This document shows, piece after piece, positions 56,102-64,000 of a stretch of 64,000 bases of DNA (positions are counted from its first letter, which is position 1; every line of letters begins with the position of its first letter). Under the pieces are notes generated by a model. That model saw only the letters and a program-made list of their open reading frames with translations. It made no database searches and was not told the DNA's origin. Source of the stretch: Acanthosepion esculentum (taxonomy: Eukaryota; Mollusca; Cephalopoda; Sepiida; Sepiidae); NCBI GenBank assembly GCA_964036315.1, contig OZ038488.1, positions 65,459,909 to 65,523,908 of the forward strand. The letters run 5' to 3'. The position numbers and the translations under genes are program-made.

Positions 56102-56153
56102 ATGAGGCATTACCAAGAAGCAATGAAAGTTCTGGAAGAACTTCTTAAAATTG
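56102..56153 (+). CDS. P4HA: Prolyl 4-hydroxylase subunit alpha, exon 4
   Basis: 52-bp exon coding residues 259-275 and the first base of codon 276. Acceptor CTTTTTTCAG|A, donor AAAATTG|GTAAGC. MRHYQEAMKVLEELLKI continues the TPR-like helix of exon 3 (the family has a Tyr-x-x-Gly-x-x-x-Lys-Ala-type helix here) and is followed in exon 5 by Asp-Pro. It is the smallest exon found, lies 28.2 kb from exon 3, and has a long pyrimidine tract before it. The assignment rests on exact phase fit (0 in, 1 out) and on the continuous family alignment into exon 5. Confidence 0.9.
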
Positions 56154-56445
56154 GTAAGCAACAAAATCTAAAATTATTTTAACCAGCATTTTAAATTTTT
56201 TCTATTGTGCTGCCATTTTGGGGAGTTTATTTGAATTTTTACTCATTATGTATTTTGATTCTAATAGTTACACAAATATAATTAAATTATTCATAAAATT
56301 CACAAAAAGCACCATATAAATATAAGAGAAGGTACTATATAAATATATGAGAACATGTAATAAATGTTATCATAATATGTAAATTGCAACTCTGAGATTT
56401 ATTATATAATATAAGTTTACATAAACATGACGCACTACCAAAAAT

Positions 56446-56450
56446 ATATA

Positions 56451-56482
<32 letters not shown>
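56446..56482. repeat. (TA)n microsatellite
   Basis: TA run with one TG step. Confidence 0.9.
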
Positions 56483-56483
<1 letters not shown>

Positions 56484-56592
56484 AAGAGAGAATGAGAAAA
56501 ATAGATATATGTAAAGTGCTAAGTTTAATTTATTTTTTATTTCATCTGTTTTCTGTAAGAGTGATAAATAATATATTCATGAAACACACACA

Positions 56593-56596
<4 letters not shown>

Positions 56597-56639
<43 letters not shown>
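56597..56639. repeat. (TA)n microsatellite, left of foldback
   Basis: About 21 TA units. Confidence 0.95.
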
Positions 56640-56642
<3 letters not shown>

Positions 56643-56709
56643 GAAATATAGTCTTAAAGTGTGCTATATTTATGGGATAAAGTGGTCAATATCAGAGATA
56701 GAGCATGTG

Positions 56710-56862
56710 TAAATATAAAAGTGGACATGGAAGTCAGCACTTAGAGGCAACAGTCTGTTTCATGCTAGTGCAATCGTCAGGCAACTCTCAATGTTGCCTG
56801 ACGATTGCACTAGCATGAAACAGACTGTCGCCTCTAAGTGCTGACTTCCATGTCCACTTTTA

Positions 56863-56868
<6 letters not shown>
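56710..56868. repeat. Near-perfect foldback, 76-bp arms, in intron 4
   Basis: 56710-56785 and 56793-56868 are inverted copies with a single mismatch (A at 56749, C at 56829) around a 7-nt loop TCTCAAT. The right arm runs straight into a (TA)n tract (56866-56925), and another lies 70 bp left. Transcribed with P4HA it would fold into a 75-bp RNA duplex. Confidence 0.97.
56793..56868 (+). ncRNA. Hammerhead-ribozyme-like motif
   Basis: CUGACGA (56798-56804) fits CUGANGA. Stem II is UGC-ACUA-GCA with a U-U at its base. GAAA follows (56817-56820). Stem III is ACA/UGU with loop GAC, then U (56828) and C (56829) as the cleavage-site pair, followed by GC able to pair with the GC before the core. All invariant core bases are present. 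The inverted arm carries the same motif on the - strand with U at the cleavage position. Stem I is short in the local sequence, so activity is uncertain. Confidence 0.4.

Positions 56869-56925
<57 letters not shown>
56866..56925. repeat. (TA)n microsatellite, right of foldback
   Basis: About 30 TA units. Confidence 0.97.
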
Positions 56926-56929
<4 letters not shown>

Positions 56930-57173
56930 ATTACAGAATGTATATCCAAATTACTGAACTTATGAAAAACAAAATAAAATAAACAAAAACAACAACAAAA
57001 AACACACAACAATGACAAACTATATCCAAGAAAAAGAAAATAATAATAATAATAAAAATCATACAATAAATGAAACATGAGACTTACGTTTGAAAATTTT
57101 AAATTTTTTTCATATTAATGCAAATCATTGATTTGTTTACATTTATTTTTTTTTGTCTTTTCTCATATTGAAG

Positions 57174-57325
57174 ATCCTTCAAACAAACGTGCACAGACAA
57201 ATAAAGAATTCTTCAAGCAGAAAAGTGAATTGAATGTGGAACCACCATTGGAGATAAAATGGAAAGAACCAAAAGGCAAACAAGAAAAAACTTATCAAAA
57301 ACTTTGCAAAAAACAAATAACTCAG
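57174..57325 (+). CDS. P4HA: Prolyl 4-hydroxylase subunit alpha, exon 5 (linker)
   Basis: Codes residues 276-326. Acceptor CATATTGAAG|AT completes the Asp of an Asp-Pro-Ser-Asn-Lys-Arg-Ala motif that ends the substrate-binding domain in the family. Donor ACTCAG|GTAACT, phase 0. The middle (KSELNVEPPLEIKWKEPK) is a variable, charged linker. TYQKLCKK carries C320, which pairs by position with C336 of exon 6; the family has a conserved intrachain disulfide here. The open frame continues past the donor for 47 codons without similarity, so the GT at 57326 is preferred. Confidence 0.93.
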
Positions 57326-57689
57326 GTAACTGATTCATTTAGTTCTACTTTCTATCATTTTTTGGAGTCATTATCAATCAAAGAGTTGTTTGGAATACTG
57401 AAATCATTCTTTACATTGCTTTTGATATTACCAAAACCATTCTCCAAATTTCTTCAGAATTTGTAAAGAAAGATCAGGGGCTCTTTTTCCAGAAAATAGC
57501 AACAAAAAGAAATGCAATTGTGATGAATATGCCAATTAGCTCAGCTCATGCTAATATGAATCCATCGCCAAAGATACTAGAAAAAGGGTTAGCTCTCTGT
57601 ACAGTAAGTACCTGATTCCTCCTGCTATCCTCTGCCTTTATAAGAGCCAGATCAAGCTGCCCAGTTTTCACTTTACAGTTTTGAGTTCA

Positions 57690-57950
57690 AAAACGTCTCC
57701 ATGTCCTTGTGAATGGTGAATTATTTTCCATCCTACTACACTTTTCTCACAGATAAAATGTTGCAAATCTCTCACTGCTCTCTCACTGTTTCCATGGAAA
57801 GTGTTCATTCCTTAGTTTCACCAGTTCTAACCTTCACATCTAAGACCCGTTATGCTACGCACATGGTGAACCACCCTCATTCCATTTTGACATACATAAA
57901 CTTTTCTATGACTTTGTTGCAGACACAATTACAAGTGTAAAAATGTGGGT
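57690..57950 (+). pseudogene. LINE ORF2 C-terminal fragment
   Basis: A frame-shifted block with NVANLSLLSHCFHGKCS-like sequence matches 62810-62880 (which reads NVAYLLLLYCYFHGKCSD in part). Same LINE family as 51620-53470. Confidence 0.6.
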
Positions 57951-57954
57951 ATTA

Positions 57955-58690
57955 TAAACTTGTTGGAAAGCAATGAATGTTCTATTAATGGTTACACAAC
58001 AAGAAGGAAACGAAAATCAAAATCAACATGAAATTCAAATATAGCTCTAAACAACTAGAGACATTTATTAAAATGGTACATACTGTTCATTGAAGGTTCT
58101 ATGGGGGAAAAGGTGCATGCTGAAATAAAGGAAATTTTTCTTCTGTTTGTCAGAGGCCAGCTTGGCACATTTTCACCAGTTGTTCATTAGTAGTCAAAAG
58201 AGAGAGAGAGTTCTTTTAGTTGTGCACTAGGCTGGGCTGCCATTGGCTTGTCTATTGACCAATCAGAGGACTCGTTATGTGCCAGTTACAGCAATGTCAT
58301 TAAAGAGACTTCTGGATTAGTCATTAGTCACTTCCTTCAAATTCTTATGAGAGGCCATTACAACTTCCTTTATTCAGAAACTAACTGTATTTTCTTTTTC
58401 AAGAAGAAATATCTATTTTACTTCACCCAAGGAAAAATAATGATTAAAACTTCATCTGAAATCACAGCTTTGTCTTCGTTTTTTTTCACATATAATTTGA
58501 ATTAAATTTCAACCTTTTGTTTTCACTTGATTTTGTTGGCGGAATACAATTTATTTAGTGTCAGATCTAAATAATTGCTAACTTGGCCTGAGTTCATTGA
58601 ATGTTACTGTAACTTCATCAGTTTGTTCCCAGTTCAAAACAAATTTCTTTCCATATGCTTATTAGAAATTTATGGAACAAAGTGGGTCTT
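57955..58690. other. P4HA intron 5 sequence, no gene
   Basis: Nothing recognised before the mariner element. Confidence 0.45.
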
Positions 58691-58693
58691 ATA

Positions 58694-59236
58694 CAGGGTG
58701 TCCCCAAAAATTTGACATCATTTTGCAGGCCAATAATTTCAGCACTTCTTGTTGAAATAACCTCAAATTTTCAGAGAATGTATAGAAACAAATCAAGATT
58801 TTATATTTAATGTTTTATTTTTGTTATCGCAATGAGAATTTGCCAGAGAGATGGATCGGGTGTGGTTGAGATGAAGACAGTTTTTTGATGGAATGGTCGC
58901 TGCTGTCACCGGACATGTCCTCGTGTGATTTCTTTTTTATGGGGATATGTGAAGGGACTGGTCTATGTCCCCACCTCTTTCTGATAGCATTGATGAACTC
59001 AAGCAGAGAATTACCTCTACAATGGATAATGTTACTGGAGATATGCTACAGCATTTTTGTCAACTACTTAATGTGTGCCATGTTACAGGGGGTGCACATA
59101 TTGAACACTTATGAAATCAGTTCTATAATAAACTTATGATGTTCAACATCTAAACGGTTCAATTTCATTGAACTAGAGTTAGTAGTTTTCAAGATAATTG
59201 TTTTTAAAATGATGTCAAATTTTTTGGGACACCCTG
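58694..59236 (+). mobile_element. Internally deleted mariner-like transposon
   Basis: 543 bp with inverted ends CAGGGTGTCCCCAAAAATTT and CAGGGTGTCCCAAAAAATTT (about 31 bp similar), flanked by TA (58692-58693 and 59237-59238). The + strand interior (58880-59130) encodes, in shifting frames, RSPDMSSCDFF-type sequence (catalytic-region block), YVKGLVYVP and VCHVTGGAHIEHL, the C-terminus of a mariner transposase. The N-terminal half is missing. Confidence 0.85.
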
Positions 59237-59267
59237 TATTTCATTCAATATGATAATAACATAATTG

Positions 59268-59620
59268 GGGTGGTACAAAAATAATTCCGATTTTTAACTA
59301 TAAAGTTCAAAGTAAGAAATCTCAACTTGGAATCAAATTTATTGATCAAAAGAAGAAGGATTAGAATCTATCCATAAAACAATTCATTTATTCTGGTATC
59401 CTAGAATTCTGAAGTCTTGGAATTAATGCAATCTTCAAAGGTGTTTTGAATTGCCACTTGGCTGTTGAAGACCATCTATTGCAGGAAATTGTTGAGATAC
59501 TTGAAAAAGTGGTAGTCAGACAGAGAAAATGTCTGGTGAGTAAACTAAGTATGGTAGAGTTTTGTAACCCAGTTTCATAAATTTTTTAGTAATTTGTGAG
59601 AAATGTAAACATTGACATAC
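59268..59620 (-). pseudogene. Mariner transposase C-terminal fragment and end, inverted
   Basis: The end GGGTGGTACAAAAATAATTC (59269-59288) is a mariner-type terminus. On the - strand FSQITKKFMKLGYKTLPYLV, then YSPDIFS (catalytic block), a NNFLQ-like part, AIQNTFEDCINSKTSEF and INELF follow the C-terminal half of a mariner transposase. The other end is missing. Confidence 0.75.
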
Positions 59621-59959
59621 CAGGTATGGCATAAATATTTACCCATTACTTAAGCATAATTTGAAATACACCTATCTGTAAAAATAGTTTAAAATCCCAT
59701 TGGAAGGTATATAACATCAGTGCTATTGTATCACCATTTTGTGAATGGCATCTTGACTGTGCAGCAGTCTCCAGTGGGGCCACACAATGTCATGATGAAG
59801 TGTACAGTTATGGCTGTGTTTCTGGACAATTTAATTAACTGTTACACATACTACTTGTGGGTGTGTCTGTTTTGCAAACCACACCTTCACCTGTTCCAAA
59901 ATCTCAATATATCTAAGCATGTTCACAACAAAATCAAGCATAAGTTACAAACCCATCCC

Positions 59960-62900
59960 AAACAAATGTAAATCCTAGATTCAGCATATCCTACACTGAT
60001 ATGCGGGGCCTACGATCCAAATTTCCAGAAGTTGAAATCTATCTTCACAAGGTCAAACCTGACCGCATATTCCTGTCAGAAATTGGTGTTAACTTATCTA
60101 TCCTGGTGCAGGAATTCACAATCCCAAGCTACTCAACCATAATAGTAATACAAAACTTGACATGGCTATGGACTCAGTGCCTATATTAAGGATGGGTTTC
60201 CATGTGGCAGAGAACATAAAAATGAGGATTTCCTTGATTTGTATGACCCTCACTAATTTTTACTATCATACACAGGTTGATTGAAGTGTAATGTTTAACA
60301 AAATAGCTGAGAAAATTAATGATATCCTTTCTAATCCTCCCTTGGCTGGTATTTATATTTGTGGCAATTTCAGTATTCACCACAAGGAGTGGTTAGTCCA
60401 CTCAAACAAAACTGATGAAGAAGTCAGATACTGTTTTAGTGTGTTGGCTAATTCTATAATTAACGTAAGGTTTCTAAGAGAATATTTTACAATACATGAA
60501 CTAATGGTGGCGAAAAGGTACATGCACAAAATAACAGAGATCAATTGATTTGCAATACAAGATAACATTTATTTAACAAAATAGCAAAAGGAAAGTTTAA
60601 GTGTTTCTTTTCCTAAGAATAAAATAGAATACACAATGAAAATTGTTAAAGAATGTATTTGAGTGTGACTTGCCTGTGTAGGTGTGTTCTCTTTTTGATT
60701 CAGTGTGAAAAGTCAATAGCACACACTTTGAAAAGAGGAAAACAAGAAGAGAGTTACTTTAAGAGTTCAGATTGTTTTTATACCCTCAGGGCTGCTGCTG
60801 ATATTATGTTTATTAAGACACTACACTGTCATGATTTCTCTATTGCTTATGATCTGACCTAGATTGTTGTTAAGCCCACTTGTATTCCTGACACAACCAG
60901 CCATCATGCAATCCCCCCCAGTCATCTTTTTTACACCATACCATGAAAAATGCTCCATTGAAGTGTTACCTCCCTTGGACATTTGTGACTATTTGGTGAT
61001 CAATATTGATGCTAAACTGAATATATCCCCTGATATCTCATTTCATAGGATAATCTTTCAGTATGCCAATGTTGACTGGGACAGCTTCAGATTTTACATT
61101 GCAGAAGCTCCCCTTTCTGCTTTCTTCAAAAATATAGCTTCTAGAACTGCCTCCCTCATTTCTAAGTGGATCCTCTCAGACATGGATAGTTTTATTCTGC
61201 AGATAAAATACTAACAGAAACCAAATAGACAGCCTTGGCTTGTGCCAGAATCTGCTGCTGCTATAGTCCACTGTAACCACTACTACCATCTCTATCATAG
61301 AGAACAGTGTAGTAGGACTCTTGCTGCATTCAGAACCATCTACAATCATTGCAAGAGAGTTCTAGAAAATGCAAAGAGTAACTATGCACAGTCTGTCCAA
61401 GCCTTGTTTAAAAACAAAAGAATTAGTTCCTGTAAGTTCTGGAAAAAAAGCCTTAGTGCTATCATAAATGGCCTTGAGGCTATTTCATCCTTATATGGCA
61501 AGGCAAGAACCTTTGAAATGAACTTTTCCTCCAATTCTACATTAGATGATAAGGACCACTCCTTACCTGATTTCCCTCTTTGCATGGAGCACAAACTTTG
61601 TAATATATCTATCACGGCACAGGAAGTTTTCAAACTTTTTAAAAGTCTTTAAGAAGGCTACTGGTTTGGATAAAATCATCCCAGTGGTTGTTCTGACAAA
61701 CATCAGCCTTGCTATCTCCAATCATGGCAAAACTGTTTAACCACTGCCTGAAGAAGAGATGTTTCCCAAGTCAATGTGTGTACTGTTTTTAATTATTCAG
61801 GTGAGTAAAGGCAAAGTGTCAGTGTCAACTATCATAAATGTTTCCGTAGTTATTTTAAGGATCTTTGCAATGAACTCTACCTCTAATTATATGTTAGATG
61901 ATTTGGACCCCCTTAACCTGACTTCCCCCTACTTATGGTGCACAAAGTTTGTAATATCTGTATCACAACACAGGAAATTTCCATCAAAAGCCTTGACTCT
62001 AAGGAAGTTATTGGTCAGTCCAGAGTTGTCTTCAAGATTGGAAAAACTGTTTAATGGCTGCCCAAAAAAGAGATGCTTCCCAATTCTATAGCAAGTATCA
62101 ATTGTGTGACCTGTTTTTAAGAATGTGGATTAGCACTATTCCCCATTGCAGTATCAATCCATTAACCACCTTAGTGTCATCAGTATGCTCTTTGAGCCTA
62201 TAATCAATAAGAAGGTTGTTGAAACCCTAATAGAAACAGCCTCCTGAGTGATAACCAGTATAGATTTTGCTCTGCTAGATCCACCGCTGATATCTTAGCT
62301 GTAATTACTCACAGAATTGGTGAGGTACTAGACAATAAATTCATGATGATGATGATCATGATATCTGGATAACCAGAAGCTGGCAGCTGATCTCTCTTCT
62401 GATCAAGCCCTGGTGGCTCAATGGGGGAGGACTGGCTTGTAGCATTCAATACCTCCAAAACCAAGCTACTAATGTTAAACCATCACCTAGCAGACAGTGA
62501 ACATTTGCTTATCATGATGGATGGGTATTTGAATGCCTATTGGGACTCAACCTTATCTCAGACTTTGAGTAGAGGATATATACAATCTATTGTTCAAGAT
62601 GCTGGAAAAATGGCTGATTCCTTGTACCACTCCTGTAAGAATCTGACACCACCTAATTTGTTCGGTGTTTCTATATTTACCAGATCACACCAAAAATGGT
62701 GTATTGCTGACATATATTCATTGCTTCTCAGTCCTCATTTGCCTGTCTTGATTTCAAAAGCATGTATGTGGCCTTGTGGGTGATGAATCATTTTCCACCA
62801 AGCAACTCCTCACACACAGCTGAAATGTCGCATATCTCTTGCTACTCTATTGCTATTTCCATGGCAAATGTTCTGACAAGCTATATTCTTTAGTTCCACC

Positions 62901-63140
62901 AGTCCTGATAGTTGCAGCTAGACCTACCATACCATGTACATGTGGACAAATCATCCTAATTCCTATTATATTCAATTAATAATAAGTAAGTTCCATTCAG
63001 ACAGCTTCTTCCCAAGGACTGCTACTTTGTGGAACAGACTCCTGGCAGGGAGTTCTTCTTGATCATTACAATCTTAACCTCTTCAAATCTAGAGTTAACC
63101 GTTGTCTCTCTTGCACTACTTACCTCCTCTTCTTCTGCTT
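59960..63140 (+). pseudogene. Decayed near full-length LINE (CR1/jockey-type)
   Basis: Order on the + strand: endonuclease start ISYTDMRGLRSKFPEVEIYL (59975-60040) with LSEIGVNLSI, endonuclease middle GIYICGNFSIHHKEWLVHSN (60345-60405), DWDSFRFYIAEAPLS (61075-61120), pre-RT segment (61242-61640), RT fragment LLSDNQYRFCSARSTADIL (62240-62300), GEDWLVAFNTSKTKLLMLNH (62424-62485), then the C-terminus near 62785-63120 with a YNLNLFKSRVNRCLS end. Many stops, and a duplicated segment around 61480-62060 (FEMNFSSNSTLDD against FAMNSTSNYMLDD). Lies in P4HA intron 5 in gene orientation. Confidence 0.8.
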
Positions 63141-63485
63141 ATACAATATCATTTAGTAATCCTCTACTTTGAGTGGTTCTTGGGCTTTGTATTTGGTGAA
63201 CATAAGTAAAAATAAAAAATATCATCTCTTTATTTAAACAATTTAGGATGATAGAAAATGGTGTTAAAAATGGCAGCAATAAGATGAACCAGAAATGAAT
63301 AGTGAAATATGCATTATCTCTGAATTTAAAATGATAGTAAATTGTAATAATAAAAGATAGAGAAAGGACTAGCCAAAAAGAATAGCGGAAATGCTTCATT
63401 TCTGAATTCAAATAATTTAACAATGTTTTCTCTTCTTTTTTTTATTTATTAATTTATTCATTTCATTCTTTTTCTTCAATGACAG
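63141..63485. other. End of P4HA intron 5
   Basis: AT-rich, pyrimidine-rich towards the acceptor at 63484-63485. Nothing else recognised. Confidence 0.6.
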
Positions 63486-63650
63486 GACCCAGAAAAGAAA
63501 GTTCGGCTTTATTGCTACTTGCATCCGACTTACAAACGGTTACTATTTGGTAAGGCTGAAATTCTCAGTATGAAGCCTCGAATTGTGCTTTTTCATGATA
63601 TGGTTACTAGAAATTCTACAGATGAAATTAATAAAATAGGTTTGGATCAG
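63486..63650 (+). CDS. P4HA: Prolyl 4-hydroxylase subunit alpha, exon 6 (entry to catalytic domain)
   Basis: 165-bp exon, residues 327-381, acceptor CAATGACAG|GAC, donor GATCAG|GTGAGA, phase 0 at both ends. KVRLYCYLHPTYKRLLFGKA contains C336 and the Tyr/Leu pattern that precedes the dioxygenase fold. MKPRIVLFHDMVT (about residues 356-368) is the diagnostic Lys-Pro-x-Ile-x-x-(Phe/Tyr)-His-(Asp/Glu) start of the catalytic domain in this family. NST is a sequon. The iron-binding His-x-Asp...His and the 2-oxoglutarate Lys are further downstream, outside the window, so catalytic competence cannot be judged. 350 bp of intron 6 follow to the window edge. Confidence 0.95.
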
Positions 63651-64000
63651 GTGAGACAAAATGTTATTTTCAACATATTTTCTTTGATGTTTGCATGATA
63701 AGTGAAAGAAACTATTTGAAAATTTTTTTAGGTAATCAATGTTTGACAAACAAATAAGAAATAATGAAAATACTTCTTTTCTGAATTTAAATAATTCAAG
63801 ATGATTGAAAGCAACAATGAGTTGAAGAAAAGACTAACCAAAGATACATAGTAAAACATACTTCATTTATACTATTTATTGTCTTCATTTCTGCTGTTGT
63901 TACCATAATGTTTCAGCCATTTTGCCCCCCCCCCCCCCGACTTTCTCAGGTGTATACCCATCTGGGTAATCTACAGGGAATTCTGAACTGAACCCTTTAT
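63651..64000. other. Start of P4HA intron 6
   Basis: AT-rich, with a run of 14 C at 63926-63939. No further exon in the window. Confidence 0.6.

Noticed and set aside
57326..57466. Continuation of the exon 5 frame past 57325
   Set aside because: A GTAACT donor at 57326 gives the phase needed by exon 6 and the family alignment stops there; the read-through residues show no similarity.

Overview
The window looks like a piece of an animal nuclear genome, most likely a coleoid cephalopod (octopus-like). It is A+T-rich, with very long introns, abundant (TA)n, (CA)n and (CTAT)n microsatellites, several tRNA-derived and 5S-rRNA-derived SINE families, and many decayed LINE, mariner, Tigger, Tc1 and gypsy copies. 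There is no prokaryotic gene organisation. The species assignment is inferred from repeat style and protein resemblance; no search was run.

One host gene is well supported. It is the 5' two-thirds of a collagen prolyl 4-hydroxylase alpha subunit (P4HA family) on the + strand. Six coding exons lie at 7494-7759, 25321-25478, 27565-27914, 56102-56153, 57174-57325 and 63486-63650. All junctions are GT/AG, the phases match, and together they give 381 codons: signal peptide, N-terminal dimerisation region, TPR-like peptide-substrate-binding domain, linker with a cysteine pair, and the first residues of the dioxygenase domain. The remaining catalytic exons lie beyond the right edge. Introns 1 and 3 are about 17.6 and 28.2 kb and hold most of the window.

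Layout. 1-7493 is upstream sequence with a decayed copy of an unknown multi-copy protein, a miniature LTR element (1621-2299, intact target duplication), SINEs and a LINE tail. Intron 1 (7760-25320) holds LINE fragments, a 5S-derived SINE, a decayed gypsy retrotransposon on the - strand (about 11.57-16.28 kb), a 31-bp minisatellite inside a retroposon-like unit, (TA)n tracts, a mariner MITE and SINE palindromes. Intron 2 (27.9 kb leftwards) is short and AT-rich. Intron 3 (27915-56101) holds a mariner copy, Tigger and Tc1 remnants, tandem repeats and LINE fragments. Intron 4 contains a near-perfect 76-bp-arm foldback. Intron 5 contains a mariner deletion derivative and a second decayed LINE.

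The most notable non-gene signals are two. First, a set of foldback repeats lies at or near (TA)n tracts; several carry hammerhead-ribozyme-like cores (CUGANGA...GAAA...UH), the best at 56793-56868. Second, at least three and probably four retroposon-like units share a 3' tail but have bodies made of different minisatellites (31-bp, 63-bp and about 28-bp units).
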